Below, one piece after another: positions 27,644 through 37,559 of a DNA stretch of 64,000 nt. The DNA comes from Rhodamnia argentea. Lineage: Eukaryota > Streptophyta > Magnoliopsida > Myrtales > Myrtaceae. Made by a program: the position numbers and the translations under genes. The DNA is taken from positions 16,058,001 through 16,122,000 of the forward strand of contig NC_063153.1 of the NCBI RefSeq assembly GCF_020921035.1. Reading direction: 5' to 3'. Each line of letters starts with the position of its first letter. The stretch's first letter is position 1. A model generated the notes under the pieces. It saw only the letters and a program-made list of their open reading frames with translations, had not been told where the DNA came from and made no database searches.

Positions 27644-28500
27644 TTAAGTGTACTTATCAGATGATTGATAGAATTTTTTTTAAAAAAAGTTGTTTCACTT
27701 TTATCAATTTAGTTTTAAATCTTTTAACGTTTTATCAATTGTGTCTATCCGTCCAATTTTGATCTGAAATTCGCTAACGTAGACATTGGTTGTCTTATTT
27801 AGTACGGTTGTCGTTGACATGGATAATGTTCAATAATATTTTAATATTTTTTGAATATATTTTATTTTATCTTTCTTTCTATCCTTTTTTTTAACAACTC
27901 GTGGACGGCGAGGTCACCGGCCACATGCAAGAGCCGTGACGCCCTTATCGGCCATAGGCAAGGGGCTCACGACCCTCGGTTGTGGGTGGCGAAGGCATCG
28001 TGGCCCTCGCCCAGACCATGCGAGGGTGTCGCGGCCCTCGCTAGTAAATAAGTGAGGGTATAGGCCCTCACCGGCCACGATTATGCAAAAAACATTCAAA
28101 AAAAATATTAAAATATTATTAAAAAAATCATCCACCTAGGACACACAGAGTTCACGTCAGCTATTTTTAATTAATATTGTCCAGATGGACTTAAGTGACA
28201 AAACATGAAAAGGTTTCTAGCTCAATTGGGACAATTCAAAAGTTTAAGGTTGAATTGACAAAATGGCAATAGATTTTTGATTTTTTTGGACAATTTTTTC
28301 GTGGAGTAGTGGAGTATATGATTAGAGTCCATGCAACCACACCATACCAATACAAGGGTGAAAGATCCAAGGCATCAATCGGCAAAACTCCACTGCTTTG
28401 CATATTTCTTAAAGGGAGCACTCAATGATTATCCCACTAATTAACCCTCTATTTATATTCATAAACATTGCTTGTTCTCTTGGTTAAGTGTACTTATCAG
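27644..28500. repeat. 17-bp direct repeat flanking an 823-bp insertion
   Basis: TTAAGTGTACTTATCAG occurs at 27644-27660 and again at 28484-28500, exactly 840 bp apart. The DNA between holds an F1 element (about 27670-28300) plus about 180 bp of unrelated sequence. The unit B counterpart has only a single diverged AACCCTTATGTGAAG-like site near 32290. It may be a target duplication of a composite insertion. Confidence 0.7.
27670..28300. mobile_element. F1-family TIR element
   Basis: Left arm: TATCAATTTAGTTTTAAATC, TCAATTGTGTCTATCCG, TTTGATCTGAAATTCGCTAACGTAGAC. The core carries repeated GCGAGGGTxTCGCGGCCCTCG-like palindromic words (27900-28070). The right arm is a mirror image: AGCTCAATTGG, AAAAGTTTAAGG, CAATAGATTTTTGA. 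The ends are more eroded than in the 25114 copy, suggesting greater age. Confidence 0.65.
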
Positions 28501-28575
28501 TTGTGAGGAACCTTTTTAGTCAAAGGACTGAAGAGTCAAGTGGGCATCAAACTTATCACCCAACACAATTATGGG

Positions 28576-28873
28576 AGGATAATTGTAAAAAAAAAAATCA
28601 TCAACTTATTATATGGCAATCGATATAATCTAAAATTTATCAATTATATCAATTTAGCTCTAAAATTGTTGACGATTTACCTATTTAGTCCTAAACATAT
28701 AATTTGAGTAATTGGTCAAAAAGACTACATTGTTAAATCGTCAAAAGGTTTAGGACTAAATTGGTAAATCCCTCAAAGATTAGGACTAAATTGGCACAAT
28801 TAAAAAGTTTAGAATTGAATTGGTTGCCGTACAATAGATTTAGGATTTTTTTTTGACAAGTTTTCTCAATTAT
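28576..28873. mobile_element. Short F1-family TIR element without GC core
   Basis: Two arms of about 140 bp mirror each other (ATTTAGTCCTAAACATA against AGATTAGGACTAAATTGG, and TTATTATATGGCAATCG against GCCGTACAATAGATTTAGG) with almost no centre. It is a foldback version of the same family. Confidence 0.6.
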
Positions 28874-29085
28874 TGGATGGTGTAATGGGTGATGTAGTCC
28901 TCCCAAAATAATGGGGTTTGATTTTGCTTATCCTAAGAAAATGCTAAATTTTTCTTTCTTAATTTGGAGGTGACAGCATGAGACAATGCTTCTTTTTCTT
29001 TTTTTCTTTTTCTTTTGAAAAATGGATAGTGATAGTTAACCACATGTTTTATTGAGATTTCAATTGATTAATTTGTCGTTTCCTG

Positions 29086-29345
29086 CATGTTATGCTGGTT
29101 GTAAATTTGTTCAAGTATTTTATTTTGGATTCGGCTTGCACAGTCATGCCTCGGTGTCTATCGTGCCAAACTGTTGGAAATTGGTGTCGAGAAATCCATC
29201 TCGTGAGTCATGCGGCAAAAGCTAAGTTGATCTCAACGTGTGTTGGGATGCTGACAGATTTGTCATGTTCCTTGGTAAAGAAATTTTACTACAGTTTTCT
29301 CACTAGTTTCTGCGTGATTTGCCGTAAAAAAGACGGACACTGACG
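29086..29345. repeat. Block Y, unit A
   Basis: Matches 32590-32795 of unit B. A frame on the plus strand is open in both copies: CTVMPRCLSCQTVG..REIHLVSHAAKAKLIS and CTVVPRCPSYQTVW..QEIHLGKHEAKAKLIS. Substitutions are not concentrated at third codon positions, so coding is doubtful. I recognise no family. Confidence 0.45.
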
Positions 29346-30223
29346 CTTCGAGCACTAGAAATTATACCCGGGTTGTAATCAAGTATGCCTCAAATTATTA
29401 TTATTTTTGTTAAACCAAAATAGATTAGCCTTTCGAATTGCGCTCGATCTGAGGCTTCCATTAGATTCATGGATAGAAAATGTTGATGTGGCACTAACCT
29501 CGTCAAGTAACTGTTAAAATGTCGTTGTTAGCAATTCGATTTGGTCTTATAGGATGCAGCTACGGTAATGAATACAATCTGGAGAGCCAAGATTAAGGAT
29601 GGGCAGGGGGCAGAGAATTTTGGCAGGACGGGGCACTAAAAATGCCATGGAAAAATCTAATTTGTAATTGAGTATCGAGTGCATTTTGATTTTTCAGATG
29701 GAGTCTAGCCGTTGTTATCTAGATCGTTAACTTTGTTGGAATTATGTCATCGAGCACAATTTGATTATTTTCAATACCCAAGTTCAAGTTGCTCGAACAA
29801 TAGTTAAGCTAGGTTCAAGTCTTGCCAGATAGTTAAGTTTTTATGCATATTTAGATCATAATTATATACCACTCTCGGGCACAATGGAACTTGAATTTAT
29901 GTGAAGCACGAAATGAAATTCTAAGTCTTAGAGTTTCGAGTCGAGTTGGAGCGTCTAAAACACCTCATTAAGTCGAGATAAGATTAATCAAGTGTGGAAT
30001 TGATGCATTCCTCTTCTTATAATTCCAATTATGAAAAGGCTTTTCGTCCCCCTTGACATGGAATGGGAAAACAATGTCTAGAACCCAACTTAATTACCCG
30101 ATGTTTTACCCACAAAAGCAAATCGGAAAAGAAGATAACAAAGAAGGTATCTGAAGAATTTCTTGAGCCATTCATGCGAGCAGTCCTCTCTTGTGCTTTG
30201 ATTATCGTCAAAAGAGCATGAAT

Positions 30224-30958
30224 TCATAGCGTCACGGTAGCTGGACGCTGCGGCTGCTGAAGTTGACGCTCGACATTGCAATTGACGCGCAAACACTGGG
30301 GAACCGGAGCGTCGCCATTGCCGTCGAGGGCAACGATGGGGAGGTTGTCGCAGTTGCAGACCTCGATCATCGACCCGTCAGGATCGTGGAAGAAGATCTG
30401 ATCGACTTCGATCCCGCCTTCCTCGACCCTGCTCTTCACGTACTCTATCTCCATCTCCTCTAGCTTCTTCTCCACCGCCACCATGCTCTCACACTGTGTA
30501 TGCCAAGAACGCCACCATTGTTACTCCATGCATGAGTTAATAGAGAGAAAGAGAGAAAGAGAGGGGACCTGAAAAGAGATGTGGTTGTCCTTGGGATTGA
30601 TTCCACCGGCGGCGGGCATCCGATGAGGGTCTTCCGTTTCAAGCAGGTGGATCCCGATTCCATAGTTGAACAGCCTTGACTCCATCCAAGAACACCCACC
30701 AAAACCAAACATCAGCACGTCCACGAAAACAAGATCAGTTCCAAGAATTGAGAAAACGAAAAGGAATTCGAACCGATTTCAGCAGGTTCTGGGCTTTGAT
30801 TAAGAAGGGGAGTACCATGCGCCCTCGAAATCAAAGGAGCCGGGTCGCCGGATGGGGACGAAGCCGAGGACGTTCTGGTAGAAGTCGATCGATCTCTCCA
30901 GTGACCGGCAGACCAGCGAGATGTGGTTCAACGACTTGAGTTGCAGAGGATTTTCCAT
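30224..30958 (-). CDS. Glyoxalase-I-like VOC protein, copy B (AtGLYI4/GLYI7-like)
   Basis: Minus strand, exons 30958..30816, 30674..30569 and 30493..30224; 172 aa with all junctions GT-AG. Two VOC beta-alpha modules are seen: LNHISLVCRSLERSIDFYQN, GFVPIRRPGSFDFEGAW, GIGIHLLETEDP, then NPKDNHISFQ, AVEKKLEEMEIEYV, DQIFFHDPDGSMIEVCNCDN. Positions H12, H57, H79 and E127 align with the metal ligands H5, E56, H74 and E122 of E. coli GlxI. The family acts on, or is related to enzymes acting on, the glutathione adduct of methylglyoxal; Arabidopsis GLYI4 has also been linked to jasmonate response. No signal peptide is seen, so it is likely cytosolic. It is the intact member of a tandem pair with 26160-26824. 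Confidence 0.9.
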
Positions 30959-31120
30959 GGAGTTCAGCCCGGGAACAAAATACTATCCGTGCGAGATCGA
31001 ATTGGAACGATTTCGAGAACGAACGTGGTTGCCAAAAGAGAGATTAGACAAAACTAGGAACGACGAAACGGAAGTAGAGTCGGGGAAAGACGGAGTTTGA
31101 TGATATGATGATGTCGGGTT

Positions 31121-31134
31121 CGAGATATATATAG
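31121..31134 (-). promoter_or_regulatory. TATA box of glyoxalase copy B
   Basis: TCCTATATATATCT on the minus strand, about 165 bp upstream of the start codon, leaving a 5' UTR of roughly 130 bp. The same element is kept upstream of the degenerate copy A. Confidence 0.65.
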
Positions 31135-31169
31135 GACTTAAAGTGGGAAACGGGCGATGGAGAAAAATC

Positions 31170-31658
31170 GGGAAAATTATAATAAAAAATTAAAATTAAA
31201 ATTTATTGTAATTATGTTGATCTAATCTTAATTTTTTTTTTTGTCAATTGAGTCCTAAACCTTTTGTATTTATATTAATTCAATCCATCCGATTAATTTT
31301 GAACGGAGATAACTAACATGGACGCCGGTATTTCTACATGGCGCGGTCAACGGCGACGTGGATAGTTTTTAATATTTTTTTCGAATTACTTTTTTCCTTT
31401 TCTTTCTTTTTTTTCTTCTCTTCCTCCTTCCACTGGCCGATCGTAGAGAAAAATTTGTTAAATAAAATTTTTAAAAAATATCGACATTGGCACCGGTCGC
31501 GTTACATAGAACTTTTGATATCCATGTACGCAATTTTCGATGAAAATCGATTGAATGAAATGAATTGGCACAAGTATAAAAATTTTATAGCTTAATTGAT
31601 TAAAAAAGAATTTAAAACTAATTGACATAATCACAATAGATTTAGCAATTTTTTGGAA
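31170..31658. mobile_element. F1-family TIR element inserted upstream of glyoxalase copy B
   Basis: Left GGGAAAATTATAATAAAA, GTCAATTGAGTCCTAAACC, GAACGGAGATAACTAACATG; the right arm mirrors it with CGATGAAAATCG, ATGAATTGGCAC and CAATAGATTTAG. Unit A has continuous sequence here (GGCGATGGAGGAAGATGAAA near 27025), so this is a post-duplication insertion about 40 bp upstream of the copy B TATA box. The right terminus is shortened. Confidence 0.7.
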
Positions 31659-32589
31659 AATCGAAACGAAGTATCGAAAATCACAAGCATGCATGCACGC
31701 ACGCACGGGATTGTTTCGCTTGTGTCGGTCTTAGGTGTGGGCCAGGGTTGGCGGTGTCGATGACACGCCGGATCCACGTTTAAAGATATGAGCCAGCCGA
31801 ACCTTTGCCCTTCTGATACACGCGACTTACGTCAAACTCCTTGCACGGGTATTTTACTTTCTTTCTTGGATTTGTTTCGTGCACTAGCGTACAACTGGCA
31901 CTTGTTAAAATAAGATTTCCATTAAACAAAGGGGAATTCATCATTTGATGGTAAAACTTAATGTGAAAAATGTGTTTTTGACGTTTGCTCCTGATTAGTA
32001 TTATTCAGGTAGAAAGGCAAAATATTGTTGTTTGTCCCGTATGTATCACTACGTGTTCAAGGTATTAAGTAAAGGAAATGATTTGCTCAAATCAAAACCG
32101 AGTCATGACAAACCGTTTTTATTATTTGATTCGATTCCCAAGCCTTTTGAACATTAGAAATGACTCGTTTTCAGCTCTATAGATTGTCATACATCGCCCG
32201 ATCGAGTGCGATAGCCTAACGACGAATGCGCTCACCCATGTCTTTCCTTGAGGTCACGAATTTAGAGCACGTTATGAACTCGTAGGCCAACCCTTATGTG
32301 AAGGAGCGCTCTTCACGTTGGGTCAACAGCGAGGCTACACTTGCATTGATAGATATTCCCTCCACGGAACCTCGACTTTAGTGATTCCTTTAAGGTCAAG
32401 ACTTCTCTAATCGGACGTCGAAATCCCATGGTAATGATGCCCCCAAAAGAGTTGCTACTAGTCGTCGTCTTTTGCCACCCTTTTATGCACGAGAAAAGAT
32501 AATCATCTATTGCGAAACCATCCGCTCGAGTATAAAAGAGATTGTTAGGTTGAAAACATGAACATTACTCGTGTTTACATTTAATGAAG

Positions 32590-32795
32590 TTTGCAAGTAG
32601 GTCATGCGCGGAAGGCAACTGTTTCGTGCTTTGACTTGTGCACGGTCGTGCCACGGTGTCCCTCGTACCAAACTGTCTGGAAAATTAATGGTCAAGAAAT
32701 CCATCTCGGGAAGCATGAGGCAAAAGCGAAGTTGATCTCAATGTCCGGTTGGGATGAATCCGTAGGTTTTGAGACCACATCCCTCGGCACTTGAA
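32590..32795. repeat. Block Y, unit B
   Basis: Counterpart of 29086-29345, ending the recognisable duplication. The two copies share ACGGTGTC-CTCGTACCAAACT-like and GAAATCCATCTCG words. No function is recognised. Confidence 0.45.
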
Positions 32796-33079
32796 GTTCC
32801 CCTCTAGTACGAGGAAGTTCAGAGGCCAAATCAATTTGAACGCGCTTCGTTCTCGTCACTGATGACGTCACTGCTGTGACGTAACCAACCCATCCAGGTT
32901 GCTGCTGCAACCTAGCGCTTTAAACCCCACGCGCACCTAGATGGTTTATGAGAGAGAATTTGCGAGCTTTTTTTTTTTTTTTTTTTTTTGAGAAATTTAA
33001 AAATCTGCCCAATCTATCAAAGTTTTGATTGAATTGACTTGAAATATATGATTATAAGGTGATCCCATTTCTCGAAAAA

Positions 33080-33433
33080 GGGAGAATAATTAAATTCGTT
33101 CTAAATTTATTGTGCGGACGTTTTAAACTTTTCAAAATTTATCAATGCAATACTAAACATTTGAGCAATACTCTAACAGTCCTTTCGGTCAATTGCCATC
33201 GAAAATCGCCGATATGGTGATCCATAAGTCAAGTCATCGCCGGTCGGCCCACGTGGCTCGGTGACTTTGACAACTTACGGATTGTCCTAGTTGCGATTTT
33301 CTAACGACAATTTGTTGGAAGAACTACATTGAAATGTCGCATAGAAATTTAGGACTACATTGATAAAATCAAACGATTTGAAATTGGATTGGCATTCGTA
33401 CAATAAATTTAAGGCTGATTAGGTAATTATTCC
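33080..33433. mobile_element. F1-family TIR element (short core)
   Basis: Left GGGAGAATAATTAAATTCGT and TAAATTTATTGTGCGGACG; the right mirror is GGCATTCGTACAATAAATTTA and GGTAATTATTCC. The centre keeps TGCCATCGAAAATCGCCGA and CGGCCCACGTGGC words typical of the family arms. Confidence 0.65.
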
Positions 33434-33661
33434 TTATTGAAAAAAAGGGAGACTAGCTCTTTCAATTCAAGGCGGTGAACCATTGTGATATATATACCCC
33501 CGAGATCATAACATGACGAATCATAATGAAGAGAAACAGAGGATTTGGGTAGCACGGTTAACTTGAATCAAGTTTTGATTTCTTTAAACATAGAAAGTGT
33601 CTCGGAAACTTAAATTTATTATTGTAACTTCAGTAATATAAGATTGACGAAGGGCATAAAA

Positions 33662-33845
33662 ATGGAAAAAATTTGTCAAAACAATTCTAAACCTATTGTA
33701 CAAGTACCGATTCGGTGTTAAACTTTTCAATTCAAACAATTTAGTCATAATGTAGCCTTTCCGGCCATTTTTGACCGAAAAATCGTTAACGTCTAAGTCG
33801 ACCGTCTTATATGGCACGGCAGAAGCTAACATGCACGTTTTCTCC
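33662..33845. mobile_element. F1-family element, left half
   Basis: TGTCAAAACAATTCTAAACC, TATTGTACAAGTACCGATTC, TTTTGACCGAAAAATCG and GACCGTCTTATATGGCACGG follow the left-arm order, then unrelated DNA. The right half is missing. Confidence 0.6.
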
Positions 33846-34302
33846 GTGCGATGAACGCCATGCGAGAAAGAGCAACATACTTATGCATATCAATCATCCA
33901 ACGTAAATATTGTAAATTTCCCTTTCGCGCCCAAGTCGTTTGAGTGTTGGATTCTCCTTCGATGAATGCGGAATCGTGGTAGCCGATGAAGTTAGCTAAT
34001 CTTTTTTCCTAACCATGAATTCAGGTCGTCGTACCAATACAATGCTTTTCAAGATTGTTGCAAGTGGAGGGGAAGTTGGATTCTAGACCTCGTGTCTCTT
34101 TTTTTCCTTTTGGCTCATCAGGCCAGTCGCCATCTCCACAAGGACTTAAAGCTGAGACAATCTTACATGCACGGCAATGCTGCGATGGTTCTTAACAAGG
34201 AAATATTAGATCCAGAAAACGACACTTGCGGCGATAATTGCAAGATACAATACGGGTCTTGTAATTTAGAAAGGGATGAATTTTCGTTCTGCTAGGCCAA
34301 GA

Positions 34303-34853
34303 TGGAAAAGACAAATCTATTGCATCTGTGCCAGTTCGGTCTTAAACCTTTTGATTGTGTCAATTTAGTTCTAAATTTTTTTGTATTTGTGCCAATTGAA
34401 TCCATTTGACCCATTTTAACCAGGAATTGCCGACGTGCACACCGATCATCTTACGTGGCACGGTCGACGCCGGGCCGACCAGCCCTCACCTTGCCGACGT
34501 GAACACCGATTATCTTAAGTGATACGATCGACTCTGGCATCACGGCCTTTGCCTAGGGCCGGCGAGGGCCGGTCAGCCGGCCATCTTCGAAAAAGTAAAG
34601 AAAAGAAAAAGACAAAAACCAAAAGGTTATTAAAAAATAAAAAAGATATTAAAAATTATTTAAAAAAATGTTCGCGTCAACACCGGTCGTGTCATGAAAG
34701 ACGATTAGTGTCTACATCAATGATTTTCGATCAAAATTGGTTAGATGGAGTCAAAAATATTAGAGGTTTAACACTAAATTGATAAAATTAAAAGGTTTAT
34801 GACCGAATTGACACTAATTCAATATGTTTAGGACCTTTTTGACACTTTTTCCC
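34303..34853. mobile_element. F1-family TIR element
   Basis: Left GACAAATCTATTGCATCTG, GTGCCAATTGAATCC, AACCAGGAATTGCCGACGTG; core with GGGCCGGCGAGGGCCGG. The right arm mirrors with TTTTCGATCAAAATTGG, AAAAGGTTTATGACC and TATGTTTAGGACC. It has no coding capacity. The left arm contains a repeated GCCGACGTGNACACCGAT unit, a small internal duplication. Confidence 0.68.
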
Positions 34854-35158
34854 AAAAGGTTAAGCTCATGTCATCCAAAAAGGCACATCCCCCCAAATCG
34901 ATTTAGTATGTTCGAGATTTTACTCTTTAAATGAACCTAACACTACGAGAAGAGGAACAAAAATCTCTTGTTATGTAAGTTAACATCTTGTTGATCTAAC
35001 GCTATATTATGGAATGCGATGGTACGGTGATTCCAAAATGTCCCTAAAATGACTACGTCCTTTCATGAGTCTCCCGCAATTTCTGAATTTTAAATGAAAT
35101 CTCCCCAACCCCACAACATTTTTGTATTCGTTTCCTAAAGTAATATAAAGTAAGGGCA

Positions 35159-35411
35159 AGGGCGCGCATGACAGCACTTTTGGCGTGGATTTTCAACTCT
35201 AGAAGTGCTCCCGGAGTAGAAATCCGTTTGGTATCATAACTTCTAGAGCAGTTGTCCATTTGATTACGTGACTTCATTTTAATGCTTCAAATGTAGTTTT
35301 AGAACCACTTGAAAAACTTAAAAAAAAAAAAATACTTCTCTTTGAAAGTAGAAAAATTAATTTTTGACCACAAGTTGATTTTTAGAGTAGAATTGTTGTC
35401 ATTCACGCCCT
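35159..35411. mobile_element. hAT-like MITE candidate
   Basis: Left end AGGGCGCGCATGACAGCA; the reverse complement of the right end reads AGGGCGTGAATGACAACA (15 of 18 alike). Inside, TCTAGAAGTGCTCC and AGTAGAATTGTTGTC words are mirrored loosely. No clean 8-bp target duplication was found, so the superfamily is uncertain. Confidence 0.45.
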
Positions 35412-36169
35412 AAGCATTCCCTCCTTCTTTCCATTCGTTTATCGAAAATGAGCGTGAATGTTTTTTTCTTCCATAAAACGATCGATAATTGTATCATCTA
35501 CACAAATAAATGTACGAAAAATGTTTTCATTGTCAACTGAAATGTTTAAACATAAATTGTTGTCAATAATAAAAATATTTTTCATTAACTAATTATTACA
35601 AGCCATACATGGTATCATTTTTATGAAGATTTTTTTTCAAATCATCCATCTTCCGTGAAACAGACGGACAGTTCTTTCTTACATTTTTTGCGCACACATC
35701 GGGATGCCCTTCTTGCTAGTAATAAGAAAGACTTCCTAGCTATGTTCGACTAAATCAGATAATACTTTCTTTACTTCTCTTGCTCTTTCTCTGCTTGTAA
35801 TTGTAAATCCACCAACTTTCTGGCCGAGAAATTTCATAGGAAACTACACAATCAAATGTCGAATTACTTATTTGGGAACAGTCAAACTGAAAACCAAAGG
35901 CAAATGAGAATACTACCAATTTTATAAATTAAAACATTACTTCTCAACGAAACTGCATAACGAAAACAATTAATTGGACTCAATTTTGCTAGCGCACAAT
36001 TTTTTTTTAGTCAGTATAGATGTTTTATTGTGAATTTTGAGTTTGCTATTTTATTTGGCTTTATTTCCTTTTGATTAAACAAAAAAACTCATGATGGGTT
36101 TGGGCTGAGTTCGAGCCCAAATGCAACTGCAGGATCTCTAGCGCTAATAGGGGCGAGAACTGATTCCTT

Positions 36170-36300
36170 GTCAATTCAGAAATCGGACTTGGATCGGATG
36201 ATTATCATGAATTTGAATGAACCGGTCCGATTTTCACCGTCACATATTTGGAACTGGTCTGACTCTCGGTTCCTTACATGGACCGGTCCGGTGAACTCGG
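36170..36300. repeat. GGTCCGG/GGTTCC-rich subrepeats
   Basis: Degenerate words such as GAACCGGTCCGATT, GGACCGGTCCGGTG and CTCGGTTCC recur. A similar cluster lies at 37300-37440 (GAACCGGAGCGGGACCGGTC, GGTTACCGGTTCC), and a relative at 15.4-15.9 kb. These look like pieces of one DNA-transposon family that lies either side of the LINE remnant. Confidence 0.5.
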
Positions 36301-36627
36301 TATTGTATCCTAAATTGGACCTCTAATGTTTAATTCTGTAACATCCTTGGATCTCTAAGTTACACAGGGGAGCAACTGTCTTCTTCATGGTGCTGCGCCC
36401 ACTCCATCTCTCGCTCCACCGCTCTCCTCGTCCCTCGAGGGTCGTCATCACTCGTCCCTCTTGTTTGTCGGTTGCCCGCCCTCCTCATTTGGCCTCCGAT
36501 CGCCTCCTTCGTCGACTCATTCTGCCATGGTCGTGAAAACTCAACTCGTTACTGAATTACTATTTCTGATATATGTTTTGCTTACCTTTGGACCCTTTTT
36601 TTTAGGATCAAAATAATCAAACTTTCA

Positions 36628-36897
36628 TTAACTAACGGTCTTTGAAAACGTAGCACTACTGGCATCAAAACAAAATAGATCCCCAAGGGGTTGGGTGGGC
36701 CTAGATAGCCAATTAAAGGGGAGAGACCCGATTTTATGGGCCTTTGCGATCCAGTTTGCCCAATGGTTTGCTTCACGAGGGGCAAAAATGTCCTGGGCCT
36801 CCTTAAGTTGGGCCCAAATTGTACTGCGATCTTCAAGCCCGTTTCCTATGGGCCATGGGCTTTGGTCCACTTTTAGAAGGCCCTCCGCGGTAAACAT
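36628..36897 (-). pseudogene. RNase H-domain remnant of a LINE retrotransposon
   Basis: The minus-strand frame contains REANHWANWIAKAHKIGSLP followed by FNWLSRPTQPLGDLFCFDA. This matches the end of plant non-LTR element RNase H domains (usual form RxANxxADWIAxxxxxxxLP followed by W). The upstream reverse transcriptase and endonuclease are absent, so it is a 5'-truncated fragment about 0.65 kb upstream of MED17. Confidence 0.65.
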
Positions 36898-36964
36898 GCA
36901 ATCAAAGAAATTTATTATTTTGCTAAAGTTTTTTGTTTCTAAAAAAATTTTTAAAAAAAATTAC

Positions 36965-37211
36965 CATAGCGTTTCTGGGTACCAGTGTACTGTCTTCTTC
37001 TCTCTCTCCCAGCTTCCCACGGTCGTTTCGAGCCCTCGCGCAACGTTAGGGTTCCCGCCATTGTTGCGGAATCTGCTCGGATCGTCAAGGCGAAACCACC
37101 GACCAGAGAGCTCCATTGCTTCCTCTACAGACGCTGGCGATCGAAGCTTCAGATTTTTTCCTCCGACCACGAAGCGTCGACGTTGAACTTCCGTCCAGCT
37201 GCGATCTAGAG
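36965..37211 (+). promoter_or_regulatory. Possible upstream non-coding exon of MED17
   Basis: A GC-richer segment with CT-rich start, a telo-box-like GTTAGGGTTCCC and a good donor (GATCTAGAG/GTAACC at about 37212), but no conserved protein in any frame. It resembles a 5' UTR exon, and MED17 coding starts 350 bp later. The DNA between carries transposon-like GGTTCC words. Transcript data would decide. Confidence 0.3.
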
Positions 37212-37559
37212 GTAACCACTTTCCTGATTCGAAAGGTTGGTGCTTGACTTTGGGCTGAAGCTTGGGTAGCAGTCCTTTAATTGTGAATTTGATAGGAATA
37301 CCGGCGGGTTTCTGTGACCATCCGAGAACCGGAGCGGGACCGGTCGGTCCGATTATCGGATGCACAGGGTCGGTTCTGGCTTCCACAAACTCGGAACCGA
37401 TCCTGTTCGATCTGGTTACCGGTTCCTCCGTGGGAACCGACCGATGACTCCTAAACGCCAGAAAGAAACAAAAGTGGCAGCACTCGACCTAGGGCTCCAA
37501 ATATTCTCTTTCGCTCTCTGAGAAATTTTCCGGGAGAATTCCCTCTGCAGAGGAAGAGG

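Larger units (their letters stand above)
24985..29345. repeat. Glyoxalase tandem duplication, unit A (decayed gene)
   Basis: The order of matching blocks is flank (24985-26000), glyoxalase gene (26160-26824), upstream DNA (26985-27240), a further block (27530-27640) and a downstream block Y (29086-29320). The same order appears in unit B at 29740-30000, 30224-30958, 31115-31870, 32180-32290 and 32590-32790. Insertions of F1 elements at 25114 and about 27670 interrupt unit A. Confidence 0.8.
29740..32830. repeat. Glyoxalase tandem duplication, unit B (intact gene)
   Basis: Matches unit A block by block; see 24985-29345. Upstream of the gene the shared text includes the GCATGCATGCA-GCA region and GTGTGGGCCAGGG (31690-31750 and 27060-27110), and CTTTCCTTGAGGTCACGA-TT (32245 and 27593). 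An F1 element at 31170 interrupts it. Confidence 0.8.

Noticed and set aside
36961-37386. 141-codon minus-strand frame
   Set aside because: Overlaps GGTTCC-rich repeat DNA and a likely leader exon; no known domain.
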